Below are positions 1 through 8,283 of a stretch of 40,999 nucleotides of DNA, one piece after another. The DNA lies in contig NZ_JACVUI010000019.1 in NCBI RefSeq assembly GCF_016624945.1, positions 1 to 40,999 of the forward strand. The letters run 5' to 3'. This DNA comes from Acinetobacter sp. S54. GTDB taxonomy: Bacteria > Pseudomonadota > Gammaproteobacteria > Pseudomonadales > Moraxellaceae. The notes beneath the pieces were generated by a model. The model made no database searches, had not been told where the DNA came from, and saw only the letters and a program-made list of their open reading frames with translations. Both the position numbers and the translations under genes were made by a program. Every line of letters starts with the position of its first letter. The stretch's first letter is position 1.

Positions 1-82
1 TGAGGATGATACGGTAAAAGGTTGCATAGGGGAAACAGTATGTTTTTATTAGTTCGATCGGTTTTACCGAACAAACCTATAT

Positions 83-994
83 TTAATCTTTTTGTTCAAT
101 TCTAGAGGCCCGATTTTTAAGATTCATAGCCAAAACATAAGTTATTATCGCGAGTAAAGCAGCCACTAGACTCAATCCCCAACATAATAACTGAACTATT
201 TCAGAAAGTTGCTGAGCTTGATTCGCTTGTTTTTGAACACTTTGTGCTATTGGTGTTACAGCTTTTCCATAGATTTGCTGTTGCATTATCCAAAGCTGTT
301 CTGGTTTAAAACCATATTCCATAAAATGAGGGTCTACTCGTTCCGAGCGAATCAAATTGGAGATATAAGGCAATGCTGCGTCTTTATCTACAGGTCGATG
401 CAATAATGCAGTCTGTGCCAGAAGATAATCTTTTACTGGATTGGGCGCATCCGAATCTTTCAAATCATCGGCAATTTGGCTTTGTTGAATAGTCTTATCA
501 TAAGCAACCAAATCTTCGTAAGCCTTACTTTCATCGCTCTTGGCATCGTACTGCAAATAGGTTAAACCTGACCAAATCAGAATAAAGCCGATTAACCAAG
601 CAACAAAACGCAAAATGAGTGAACGGAAGCGAACCTGAAAAAATTTAAATTTTTTTAAAATTCGAACAAAAATAAAAGCAGCAAAGAATGCCACAAAAAG
701 CTTTAAAATCAGCCAGCCAAACCATGACAACAGACTAGTAAAATAGTCAGGTTGCTGATGAATCAACAGTTCATTGCCTATTGCAACAGGAATATGTAAT
801 TGTTCAATTTGTTGACTGAGATCAAAAAAACTATAAACCAGCGTTTGCTGAGTAAATGACGCAGCTAAAGCAATCATAAAAATCACAGTTGCTGTCAGAC
901 TCAACAAGATTACCCGATGTTGGCGCGTCTTTAACTGGCTTAATCGGGAATCTATCGATTGAACATTCGCTGGATAATTTTCAACGGGTGACAA
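83..994 (-). CDS. Four-helix membrane protein of unknown function, downstream of two TelA-like genes
   Basis: I do not recognise a named family. The 303-residue product has four hydrophobic segments, at about residues 27-48, 83-110, 124-146 and 268-291. Between the third and fourth lies a soluble domain of about 120 residues that is rich in D, K and Q and probably faces the periplasm. The start is a TTG at 994: a strong GAGGAG Shine-Dalgarno sits 6 bases before it, and the next in-frame ATG is about 40 codons in, inside the first membrane segment. It lies 41 bases after the telA-like gene on the same strand, so it is probably the last gene of a three-gene operon. It could anchor the two cytosolic TelA-type proteins at the membrane, but that is inference from position alone. 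Confidence 0.75.
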   Translation of the reverse strand: MSPVENYPANVQSIDSRLSQLKTRQHRVILLSLTATVIFMIALAASFTQQTLVYSFFDLSQQIEQLHIPVAIGNELLIHQQPDYFTSLLSWFGWLILKLFVAFFAAFIFVRILKKFKFFQVRFRSLILRFVAWLIGFILIWSGLTYLQYDAKSDESKAYEDLVAYDKTIQQSQIADDLKDSDAPNPVKDYLLAQTALLHRPVDKDAALPYISNLIRSERVDPHFMEYGFKPEQLWIMQQQIYGKAVTPIAQSVQKQANQAQQLSEIVQLLCWGLSLVAALLAIITYVLAMNLKNRASRIEQKD

Positions 995-1035
995 TCTACT
1001 CTCCTCAGGCTTTGAATAGGTTAGCCTTCATGCTC

Positions 1036-2184
1036 TTACTTATTTGAAGAAGTATCATGACTCGACTCAATCACGAGCTGATTCAGATTTTCCTGAAGTA
1101 AACGTAATCTTGTTGCAGCCTCATCACGTTTTTGCATGCCTTCTTTTTGAATCTGAATAACATCATTCACTGTCTTAATGAGGGTATTTTGTACATGTTC
1201 AAGTGTTTCGATATCTATTACAGAGCGTTGATTGGCTTTCGCTGTATCAACCGAATTTTGATGCAACAAATCCGCATTACGACGTAGCAGATCATTAGTT
1301 GCATCATCTATACTCTTAGCCAATTGCACGCTGTTTTTTTGTTCCTGTAAGGAAATTGCCAAACTAATTTGGTTTTTCCATGCCGGTAAAGTAATATTTT
1401 TGATCGCATAAAATTTATCCACTAACATTAAATTATTGGACTGAATAATACGAATCATAGGTAAAGTTTGCATGGCTGATTGCTGAAGAACTTGCAAATC
1501 ACTCACTCGTTTTTCCAGATTATTGGCCAGATGATTTAAATCATAAATTTGCTGTGTGCTTTGTTGATCTTGCTCTTTTTGACTCAGCTGTGAAATTTGT
1601 TGCTGAATTTCCTGCTGCTTGATCTTACCGGCAGCAACATGAATCCCCAGTTGTTTGTATTCATCTTGCACGGCATCAAACATATGATCCAACGTATTGA
1701 CACGAGTTTTTAAACCTGTCTGAGAGCGTTCAATCTCTTTGACCAAAACATCGATTTGTTCTTTTGTGGTATTAAAATGTTGGTCAAAGTTCTGTTTCGC
1801 TCCTTTAATTTTATTGAGCAATCCCCCTAAAATTGGAATTGATGATCCTTTAGACTTGTTTAAAATACTGGATGTATTTAGCTGCTGCGCAACTTGAACT
1901 ACTTCATTTAATTTTTGGCCAGTCGTATCAAGATCTTTATTTTGAACCAGATTGAGTAACTCATCGGTATAGCTTGAAGTTTTAGTGGCAATGTCCTTAC
2001 CATACTCTGAGACACTGCTAGGTGTCATGTCGGCTAGTGCCTGATGCGCATCCAGCACTTGAGCAAAATCCTCTGATTTCAGCCCTAATTCTTTTAAATT
2101 CAGACGCTCAAACTCGTATTTCTGCAATTCTGTTGATTGCTCGACTAATCCATTTTTATTGTCAGATTCAAGTTTTGACATCAT
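1036..2184 (-). CDS. telA: TelA/KlaA-family toxic anion resistance protein
   Basis: The 382-residue protein is almost wholly helical and rich in Q, L and K. It matches the TelA (toxic anion resistance) family, whose members are linked to tellurite and other envelope stresses but whose biochemistry is unsettled. Family features visible are the central region ending in LPAWKNQISLAI and the C-terminal stretch LLRRNADLLHQNSVDTAK, followed by RSVIDIETLEHVQNTLIKT. No signal peptide or membrane segment is present, so it should be cytosolic. It starts with two consecutive ATG codons. The first overlaps the TGA stop of the upstream paralog by four bases (ATGA), which indicates translational coupling. 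Family assignment is firm; a tellurite role here is not shown. Confidence 0.88.
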   Translation of the reverse strand: MMSKLESDNKNGLVEQSTELQKYEFERLNLKELGLKSEDFAQVLDAHQALADMTPSSVSEYGKDIATKTSSYTDELLNLVQNKDLDTTGQKLNEVVQVAQQLNTSSILNKSKGSSIPILGGLLNKIKGAKQNFDQHFNTTKEQIDVLVKEIERSQTGLKTRVNTLDHMFDAVQDEYKQLGIHVAAGKIKQQEIQQQISQLSQKEQDQQSTQQIYDLNHLANNLEKRVSDLQVLQQSAMQTLPMIRIIQSNNLMLVDKFYAIKNITLPAWKNQISLAISLQEQKNSVQLAKSIDDATNDLLRRNADLLHQNSVDTAKANQRSVIDIETLEHVQNTLIKTVNDVIQIQKEGMQKRDEAATRLRLLQENLNQLVIESSHDTSSNK

Positions 2185-2972
2185 TCCGCCCTATTTTTCT
2201 CTAATGATTTTTTTAAAGTATTCATCAATTTTTCACGGCTAAGATCCAGTTTCTGCAGTTCAGTAACCGAATACGTTTGCATGCTTTGCTTTAGATGATA
2301 TTGCCATGCTGGAATTAACACTTGTTGTGCCTCTTTAAACCGATCAAGTAAAGTAAAAGAAAGTTGTTGAGCCAACTGCATCTGTGTAATTGCAATATCA
2401 TTACTCGCTTGTAAAGTTTGTAACGTGTTTATTTTTTTAGATAATCTTTCCGCAAAATTATCCAGTGGGTGTTGTTGCTTGATAAAGGCAGGATATTCGA
2501 TTAAGAATTCTTGTGCCGCCACAATGTATTTTGCCATTTGTTCACGGAGACCCAATACCTGTTGGACACGCGCCTGTGACTTTTGAATCTCAACCTGTAA
2601 ACGCTGGCTCAAAAAGCTAGCCTCATTAATTAAACGTTCCAGTTCATTTAAATAATGAAGCTGCCCATGATCATATTCAATATCAATGCCTAACCATTTT
2701 TGCAGTCCATTAAACTTACGTTTTTTTAGCACTTTACTCGATTGTGCCAACTTCTCAATTAATTGAGAAATGATCTGACTCAGTTGGTGATTCAGTTTAG
2801 GATCAACGCCATTTAACAAGACAGATTGAGACTGAATAAGTTGATCCGCATAATGATTGAGCTGATACTGATCTTCCAGTATAGGCACTAGATCATTACG
2901 TTTAATTGCCAATAGTACTTTTGGATCAATCTCAATCTGATCCAGCGGAATCAATGAATTAAACTGAGTCAT
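2181..2972 (-). CDS. TelA-like paralog lacking the C-terminal family region
   Basis: The 263-residue helical, Q-rich cytosolic protein has no obvious named domain, but it can be aligned by eye with its downstream neighbour TelA. KINTLQTLQASNDIAITQ corresponds to RVSDLQVLQQSAMQTLPM, and LIPAWQYHLKQSM corresponds to LPAWKNQISLAIS. It stops soon after that point and lacks the NADLLHQNSVDTAKANQR-type C-terminal region of true TelA proteins. ATG at 2972 is preferred over an upstream TTG at 2978; neither has a strong ribosome site. It ends in an ATGA overlap with telA. The likely picture is a duplicated and shortened TelA partner, possibly forming a complex with it. The function is unknown. Confidence 0.8.
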   Translation of the reverse strand: MTQFNSLIPLDQIEIDPKVLLAIKRNDLVPILEDQYQLNHYADQLIQSQSVLLNGVDPKLNHQLSQIISQLIEKLAQSSKVLKKRKFNGLQKWLGIDIEYDHGQLHYLNELERLINEASFLSQRLQVEIQKSQARVQQVLGLREQMAKYIVAAQEFLIEYPAFIKQQHPLDNFAERLSKKINTLQTLQASNDIAITQMQLAQQLSFTLLDRFKEAQQVLIPAWQYHLKQSMQTYSVTELQKLDLSREKLMNTLKKSLEKNRAE

Positions 2973-3107
2973 AATCAACCAATAGTTTTTCTCAACTCAT
3001 CATATGCACAAATTACTTGGGTGCAAAGTCTATTTTTATATCAACATGATGATTTTATGTTAAATCTTAATGTTCTAATCAGCTCAAATCACTTGGAAAA
3101 TACTAAA

Positions 3108-3512
3108 TTACAGATATTTTCCTTCACGTTCAGGCTGATAAATGACTTTTTCAATTTTAATCTTCATTAATTGGCCATCAGGCTGCGGCCATTCAATCGT
3201 TTGCCCTTCCGTAAGCCCTAAGATCGCAGCCCCTATAGGAGCCAAAATATTAACCTGACTCTTATCACCTGTAAAATCATGCGGATAAACCAGCGTAACT
3301 TCAACTGACTGAGTAGATGGCGCAATGGTAATACTCACTCTTGAGTTCATACTCACCACATTGGCTGGGATTTGATCGGGATCGACCACGTCTGCCCGCG
3401 CTAGTTCATTTTCTAAATGTTGCATCGTTGCGGTTTCAGTATTTTGATGTTCAAGCATCGTTTCCAGACGGTGTAGGTCCTGAGACGAAATAATAATATT
3501 GGGCTGTTTCAT
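3108..3512 (-). CDS. rnk: Rnk-type nucleoside diphosphate kinase regulator (GreA/GreB C-terminal fold)
   Basis: At 134 residues it has the usual Rnk length. Rnk proteins bind RNA polymerase near the secondary channel and compete with GreA, GreB and DksA; they were first found as regulators of nucleoside diphosphate kinase. The N-terminal part is a short helical pair (about residues 1-50). The C-terminal GreA-like beta domain carries the typical signature VNILAPIGAAILGLTEGQ followed by IEWPQPDG. An AAGGAA ribosome site lies about 9 bases before the ATG. It is separated from the upstream glyA by a terminator hairpin (3614-3638), so it should have its own promoter in the AT-rich stretch 3513-3612. 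Confidence 0.88.
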   Translation of the reverse strand: MKQPNIIISSQDLHRLETMLEHQNTETATMQHLENELARADVVDPDQIPANVVSMNSRVSITIAPSTQSVEVTLVYPHDFTGDKSQVNILAPIGAAILGLTEGQTIEWPQPDGQLMKIKIEKVIYQPEREGKYL

Positions 3513-3613
3513 TTATAAATTCCTTAAATTTATAGATTTTCCAAAATAAATCACGTAAATATAATCTTATCGTTATATCAGAATTTAGTTCTGATTTTTA
3601 AATATTCACGTAT

Positions 3614-3638
3614 AAAAAAAGCTCCCTTGAGGGAGCTT
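3614..3638 (-). terminator. Rho-independent terminator of glyA
   Basis: An 8-bp stem (3619-3626 paired with 3631-3638, AAGCTCCC/GGGAGCTT) with a TTGA loop is followed on the minus strand by a run of seven T. It lies 18 bases past the glyA stop and separates glyA from rnk. Confidence 0.85.
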
Positions 3639-3655
3639 CTTCTCAAGCAAATAAC

Positions 3656-4909
3656 TTAGTTAGCATATACAGGGAATTTTGCACATACTGCTTCAACTTT
3701 GGCTTTCACATCAGCGATTACGTTTTCATCACCTTTGCTATCCAATACATCAGCAATCCAGCCAGCCAAATCACGTACTTCAGCTTCACCAAAACCGCGA
3801 GTTGTTACTGCTGGTGTACCAATACGAATACCAGAAGTCACAAATGGAGAACGTGGATCGTTTGGAACTGCATTTTTATTTACAGTGATATTAGCATTAC
3901 CTAACCATGCATCAGCATCTTTACCCGTAATGTCTTGTTTAATTAAAGACAATAAGAATAAATGATTATCTGTACCACCAGAAACGATATCGTAACCGCG
4001 GCCACTCAATACTTCTGCCATCGCTTGGGCATTTTTGACCACTTGTTGCTGGTAAGTTTTGTACTCAGGCGCCATCGCTTCTTTAAAACATACTGCTTTG
4101 GCTGCAATTGCATGAACCAGTGGGCCACCCTGATTGCCTGGGAATACAGCAGATTGAAGTTTTTTCTCGATTTCTTCATTTGCCTTAGCAAGAATCAAAC
4201 CAGAACGTGGGCCACGAAGTGTTTTATGAGTAGTGGTGGTAGTAACATCAGCAATTTGAACTGGGCTTGGGTATACACCCGCAGCAACCAAACCAGCTAC
4301 ATGAGCCATATCAACAAACAAATAAGCACCGACTTTATCTGCAATATCACGGAAACGTTGCCAATCAACAACACGACTGTAGGCAGAAAAACCAGCCACG
4401 ATCATACGTGGTTTATGTTCTAAAGCTAAACGCTCAACTTCTTCATAATCAATTTCGCCAGTTTCTGGGTTTAAACCGTACTGAATGGCATTGTAGGTTT
4501 TACCAGAGAAGTTAACTTTAGCACCATGTGTCAAGTGACCACCATGTGCAAGACTCATTCCTAATACAGTATCGCCAGCATTTAATAAAGCTAAATATAC
4601 CGCTGAGTTTGCTTGTGAACCGGCATGGGGTTGAACATTAGCATAATCAGCACCAAAAAGTTCTTTAGCACGGTCAATCGCCAATTGTTCAATCACATCT
4701 ACATATTCGCAACCGCCATAATAGCGTTTGCCTGGATAACCTTCTGCATATTTATTAGTCAGTTTTGATCCTTGCGCTTCCATCACCGCAGGAGAGCAAT
4801 AGTTTTCAGATGCAATTAGCTCAATATGCGCTTCTTGGCGCGCATCTTCAGCGTCAATTGCTTTGGCTAATTCTGGATCAAATTCAGAAAGAGAAATGTT
4901 GGCAAACAT
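3656..4909 (-). CDS. glyA: Serine hydroxymethyltransferase
   Basis: This PLP enzyme interconverts serine and glycine with transfer of a one-carbon unit to tetrahydrofolate. At 417 residues it has the standard bacterial length. The PLP-binding lysine is Lys229 in the motif [13 protein letters not shown], the same number as in E. coli. Other family motifs visible are [25 protein letters not shown] and the substrate-site PHAGSQAN. The 5' leader contains a possible minus-strand -10 box TACAAT (plus-strand 4962-4967), with no convincing -35. It appears monocistronic, with a terminator just behind it. E. coli glyA is PurR/MetR-controlled, but I see no equivalent operator here. Confidence 0.98.
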   Translation of the reverse strand: MFANISLSEFDPELAKAIDAEDARQEAHIELIASENYCSPAVMEAQGSKLTNKYAEGYPGKRYYGGCEYVDVIEQLAIDRAKELFGADYANVQPHAGSQANSAVYLALLNAGDTVLGMSLAHGGHLTHGAKVNFSGKTYNAIQYGLNPETGEIDYEEVERLALEHKPRMIVAGFSAYSRVVDWQRFRDIADKVGAYLFVDMAHVAGLVAAGVYPSPVQIADVTTTTTHKTLRGPRSGLILAKANEEIEKKLQSAVFPGNQGGPLVHAIAAKAVCFKEAMAPEYKTYQQQVVKNAQAMAEVLSGRGYDIVSGGTDNHLFLLSLIKQDITGKDADAWLGNANITVNKNAVPNDPRSPFVTSGIRIGTPAVTTRGFGEAEVRDLAGWIADVLDSKGDENVIADVKAKVEAVCAKFPVYAN

Positions 4910-5010
4910 TAGCGAGGGTCCTATGAATTAGGGCTTTTAAGCCGTGCTAAGATTGGGCGCTATTGTAGCATGAACTTTAAGATTAAGCAGAATGAACTTT
5001 ACTCAGTTTT

Positions 5011-5044
5011 AAATAAAAATGGCTCATGTTAGTTATATGAGCCA
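5011..5044 (-). terminator. Terminator of the first lipase-like lipoprotein gene
   Basis: TGGCTCAT (5020-5027) pairs with ATGAGCCA (5037-5044) and is followed on the minus strand by the T-rich complement of 5011-5020. It lies 19 bases past the stop at 5064. Confidence 0.75.
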
Positions 5045-5063
5045 CGCATCATAAAAATAATGA

Positions 5064-6299
5064 TTATTTGGACAGCATCGTCCCTACGTCTTGCACAATA
5101 TTGCCAATATTTAATGTATAAGCAGTACCATGATCCCATTTCACTGTACTACTGTCATCTGTATTGTATTGAATAACTGTTCCTTTTTCTTGAGCGGAAC
5201 CAACCAATGTGTTAGTGGCTATTCGTGGTACAGTGGTGTCATAGCTTCCCTGATAAATCGTCACCGGCGTCGTTACTTTCACAGTTAAAGGCTGACCATC
5301 CTTACTAGTAAAATTTTTCACAGTGGGAATATTAAGGAAATTATCCTGAGTACGCCCATAACCATTTAAGCTTCCAGTTGATTGAGCATATAAGGTCATA
5401 TTAAGTCCGAACGCATTAGCAATATCGCCTGAACATTCAGTCTCTGCATATTTTTCAGCAATCTGCGCTGTCGGGTCTTTAAACACCTGAGTATATTTAA
5501 AATCTGGATTTGGGTTGCGCAATCCTGCGGTAATTAATGCAGTAAAGGTATCGAGACTTGCATATACAGGAATCTGTGTAGTCGCAGGTTGATTTGCTAC
5601 TGAGGCTTCACCTAAAGTTAAAATTAGATCAAGGTTAGATGCAGGCGCTACAGCAACGGTCCCCTTATAATCCAGTTTGGCACGGGATGCATATTGGGCA
5701 GCGCCTAATGCCGCTTGCCCCCCTTGTGAATGTCCTACGGTGACCCATTTATTATTTACTTTACTACCCAAATAATTGCGTGCAGCAACAACCGCATCAG
5801 TGATTGAAAAAGCTTCACTTTTTACATTTAAAAATGGATGCAATTCCTGCCCGCTAGGTTCTCCCAAACCTTCATAATCAGGGGCTACTACCACATAACC
5901 TTTCGCCAATAACTGGGCAATCATACCTTTAATATCAGTATCCATTGCGGTTCGACTGGGTGCGCATTTATCAGCAACGCCTGTTGTGCCATGAGCCCAA
6001 GCAACAATAGGCCACCCGCCGACTGGTGGAGCTCCTTTAGGTGTGAAAATTAATGCTGTTGCTTGAACTTCGCTATTGTTAATGCCCAACATTTTATAAG
6101 TCATGACCAGACTTTCACCCGCAATTGTACTCATGTCGGTTATGCTATAACTATCCGTACGAACAACTGGGTTTTGAATATTATTTTCTGGAATATCTGA
6201 GGGAGGATTAAAAACATCATCCCAGTCATTATCATCATTACAGGCTGATAAAAATATACTTAGACTAAGAGTACAGACTGTGAGCAACGTCTTTTTCAT
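5064..6299 (-). CDS. Secreted lipoprotein alpha/beta hydrolase, secretory-lipase (LIP) type
   Basis: The 411-residue product starts at the ATG at 6299, behind a good AAGGAT ribosome site; an in-frame upstream extension of 17 codons reads as leader. The signal peptide MKKTLLTVCTLSLSIFLSAC ends in a lipobox (LSAC), so it should be a lipoprotein with Cys20 acylated. The alpha/beta-hydrolase nucleophile elbow is GHSQGGQAALG, the likely acid is in QGSYDTTVP, and the likely histidine is in KWDHGTAY. The WAHGTTGVADKCAPS segment forms the oxyanion region typical of secretory lipases. A paralog lies at 8284-9624. The substrate is unknown; esters or lipids outside the inner membrane are likely. It appears to be a single-gene transcript. 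Confidence 0.88.
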   Translation of the reverse strand: MKKTLLTVCTLSLSIFLSACNDDNDWDDVFNPPSDIPENNIQNPVVRTDSYSITDMSTIAGESLVMTYKMLGINNSEVQATALIFTPKGAPPVGGWPIVAWAHGTTGVADKCAPSRTAMDTDIKGMIAQLLAKGYVVVAPDYEGLGEPSGQELHPFLNVKSEAFSITDAVVAARNYLGSKVNNKWVTVGHSQGGQAALGAAQYASRAKLDYKGTVAVAPASNLDLILTLGEASVANQPATTQIPVYASLDTFTALITAGLRNPNPDFKYTQVFKDPTAQIAEKYAETECSGDIANAFGLNMTLYAQSTGSLNGYGRTQDNFLNIPTVKNFTSKDGQPLTVKVTTPVTIYQGSYDTTVPRIATNTLVGSAQEKGTVIQYNTDDSSTVKWDHGTAYTLNIGNIVQDVGTMLSK

Positions 6300-6500
6300 T
6301 TTTCTTATCCTTTTGAAGGTATTCAACATTCTTGTTGTTTTGCATGGCAATGCAATTTATAAATTATGCCCTTTTTAACAATAGAAACAAGACAGTTATA
6401 CAAAGTGAAACATAACATTCATGAATACAATTGAATCTTTTCACAATTTATCAGGAATGCTACATTTAACTTTTGATGTAGTACCGAGATTATTCATTTA

Positions 6501-7190
6501 ATGACTGCAATTATTCTGGACACCGAAACCCATACTCTCAATGGTTTACCTATCGAAATTGCTTATGCACCTATAGACGTTCATGCGGGTAAATTAAGTC
6601 TGGATAAAACTCAGCTATTTGACCAACTCTATCAGGTCAATCAGCCGATTTCCTATGCAGCAATGGCTGTACACCATATTCTTGAGTCCGATCTTGTCGA
6701 TCAACCTTTATATACCTCTTTTGTCTTACCTGCTGATACCACTTATATTATTGGACATAATGTCGATTATGATATGAATGCGATTGCCCGATGTGGTGTA
6801 GAAACACAAGATATTAAGGCAATTTGCACCTTAGCTCTTGCACGAAAAGTTTGGCCTCAAGCAGATGCGCATAATATCTCTGCTTTAATTTATCTCATCT
6901 CGCGAGGTAGTGACAAAGCGAGGGAACTACTTAAAGGCGCGCATCGTGCTGATGCAGACATTATTTTAACTGCCAATATCCTGATGCATATTGTTCATCA
7001 TCTTAATATTAATGATATTGAAGAGCTTTATCAGGCTTCGGAACAGGCACGTATTCCCACTAAAATTAACTTTGGTAAACACAAGGGCACCTTGATTTCC
7101 GATTTACCCCATGATTATATAAATTGGCTATTGCGTCAGGAAGAACTTGACCCCTACCTCAAAAAAGCGTTAGAGAAGACCGCAATCTAA
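6501..7190 (+). CDS. ExoX-like DEDDh 3'-5' exonuclease with C-terminal DUF3820 domain
   Basis: The 229-residue protein carries the three exonuclease motifs of the DnaQ superfamily. ExoI is IILDTETHT (Asp and Glu near residues 7 and 9), ExoII is GHNVDYDMNAI, and ExoIII is HRADADI, whose histidine marks the DEDDh class. The last 45 residues (INFGKHKGTLISDLPHDYIN and onward) match the DUF3820 module found at the C terminus of exodeoxyribonuclease X-type proteins. Expected activity is removal of nucleotides from 3' ends of DNA in repair or mismatch processing. The gene lies divergently from the first lipase-like gene and 89 bases before an unknown gene on the same strand. Confidence 0.85.
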   Translation: MTAIILDTETHTLNGLPIEIAYAPIDVHAGKLSLDKTQLFDQLYQVNQPISYAAMAVHHILESDLVDQPLYTSFVLPADTTYIIGHNVDYDMNAIARCGVETQDIKAICTLALARKVWPQADAHNISALIYLISRGSDKARELLKGAHRADADIILTANILMHIVHHLNINDIEELYQASEQARIPTKINFGKHKGTLISDLPHDYINWLLRQEELDPYLKKALEKTAI

Positions 7191-7279
7191 AACTAATTTT
7201 TTGATTTATAAGTTATTTCATATTAATGTAATTTTCTCGTTTTATGGTATTCCCAATTTATAAAATGGATAAATTGGGG

Positions 7280-7903
7280 ATGTCTCATTATTATAAAACT
7301 GCGCAAGGACATACGGCTCTCGAAAACCGTCAGTTAAACCTAAATGTCAGACAGCGCCGATTACTCCTTTTAATTGGTACTGAGGATTTTAATAAGTTAA
7401 GTGATCAATTCAGAGAAAAAATAGCATCGCCTGAATTATTATATCAACTTGAAGAGATGGGACTGATTCAGTTCGATACACAGGCAACATCTTTATCATC
7501 GCTAACGACCGAGTTCAATGATCAATCGTCAGAGAGGTCTGATGCCATACAATCTGATGTAACTCCTGATGAAACATCCTTAATGGCTCAAATTAATTCA
7601 AGCCAAGAATACCCAATCAATATTGATACTATTCAAAACGTGCAACCACAACTAGAACCTTTATCCGTTATGGCATTTGATGAAGTAAAAACATTAATGG
7701 CAGAAACATTATCTAGTTATTGTGGACTATTGGCACGACAACTTTTAGAACAAATTAAGAGTGCCTCGAATATTAAACAACTTAAAATCTGTCAAATGCA
7801 ATGGATCACTCATTTACAGGAAACTCGTATTCCACCACAGCAGCTTAATCAGCAATTACAACAGGTGAATTTTGCTTTACAACATCTTCAACTCAACCCA
7901 TAA
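7280..7903 (+). CDS. Unknown protein with putative N-terminal winged-helix-like domain
   Basis: I do not recognise a named family. From the ATG at 7280 the product is 207 residues. Two in-frame ATGs upstream (7244, 7265) are possible, and none has a well-spaced ribosome site. A weak promoter (TTGATT at 7201, -10 near 7224) would leave almost no leader for 7244, which favours 7280. Residues 1-62 form a compact helical region containing VRQRRLLLLIGTEDFNKL and LLYQLEEMGLIQ, a pattern seen in small winged-helix-like domains. A low-complexity S/T/D/Q linker (about 63-125) leads to a helical C-terminal domain ending in a Q-rich segment. It may be a regulator or protein-interaction factor; the function is not known. 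Confidence 0.7.
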   Translation: MSHYYKTAQGHTALENRQLNLNVRQRRLLLLIGTEDFNKLSDQFREKIASPELLYQLEEMGLIQFDTQATSLSSLTTEFNDQSSERSDAIQSDVTPDETSLMAQINSSQEYPINIDTIQNVQPQLEPLSVMAFDEVKTLMAETLSSYCGLLARQLLEQIKSASNIKQLKICQMQWITHLQETRIPPQQLNQQLQQVNFALQHLQLNP

Positions 7904-8036
7904 AACCAATTAATTCATCGGTTAAATCGAAAAATAAAAAAATATACCGATCTTTTAAAACTCTGCCTGTTATATGCGGGATGACTGTATCGTTCAACAT
8001 TTTGCGGTAATTACGACTAAAGACTTAACTCTTTTT

Positions 8037-8134
8037 CTCTAATCCAAAGTATTATAGATACATATAGTAAATATGATATATTTCTCTACGTTATATCAGT
8101 TTAGCCCTTTAGCTCACTTCGGTGGGCTTTTTTT
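8037..8134 (+). ncRNA. Candidate intergenic small RNA (speculative)
   Basis: The only firm element is the 3' end, a strong intrinsic terminator with a TTCG tetraloop. A possible promoter is TTGCGG (8002-8007) with a 17-base spacer to TTAACT (8025-8030), giving a transcript of about 98 nt. Other possible -10 boxes (TATAGT 8063-8068, TATGAT 8073-8078) would give shorter RNAs. The same terminator could simply end a long 3' UTR of the upstream gene. I recognise no known RNA family. Confidence 0.2.
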
Positions 8135-8135
8135 A
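8111..8135 (+). terminator. Strong UUCG-loop intrinsic terminator without an adjacent gene
   Basis: AGCTCAC (8111-8117) pairs with GTGGGCT (8122-8128) through one T-G wobble, closes on the stable tetraloop TTCG (8118-8121), and is followed directly by a T tract. Confidence 0.85.
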
Positions 8136-8200
8136 TGCGATTTTAAAAGATTTAAACAAAAATTTGATGTTCATTTAGTCTCTTTAACAAGTTTAAGCTT

Positions 8201-8238
8201 ATAAAATAAAAGAGTAACTGTGTTTCACAGCTACTCTT
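8201..8238 (-). terminator. Terminator of the second lipase-like lipoprotein gene
   Basis: AAGAGTA (8210-8216) pairs with TACTCTT (8232-8238), and CTGTG (8218-8222) with CACAG (8226-8230), with one mismatch between the two stems. On the minus strand a TTTTATTTTAT tract follows. Confidence 0.8.
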
Positions 8239-8283
8239 CTTGTAATCAAGCTTGCATATAAAATTTTTTAATATCAGCCTATT

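Larger units (their letters stand above)
7904..8283. other. 380-bp gap with two hairpins and no credible protein gene
   Basis: This AT-rich region separates the unknown plus-strand gene from the second lipase-like gene. It contains a weak inverted pair ATCGGT/ACCGAT (7917-7922, 7946-7951), a strong plus-strand terminator at 8111-8135, and the minus-strand terminator of the lipase gene at 8201-8238. No open frame with ribosome site is visible. The plus-strand terminator lies 208 bases past the nearest plus-strand stop, so an intervening small RNA is possible. Confidence 0.6.

Noticed and set aside
1..82. Possible terminator or gene end at the left edge
   Set aside because: A short TCGGT/ACCGA pair is present (about 57-69), but no T tract follows on the minus strand. 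The piece is too short to interpret.
3962..4423. 153-codon plus-strand open frame opposite glyA
   Set aside because: It lies wholly inside glyA, has cysteine- and tryptophan-rich low-quality sequence and no ribosome site. It is a shadow of a highly conserved gene.
5055..5069. Perfect palindrome AAATAATGATTATTT, Fur-box-like
   Set aside because: It overlaps the stop codon of the first lipase-like gene, not a promoter, and AT-rich palindromes of this size arise by chance.
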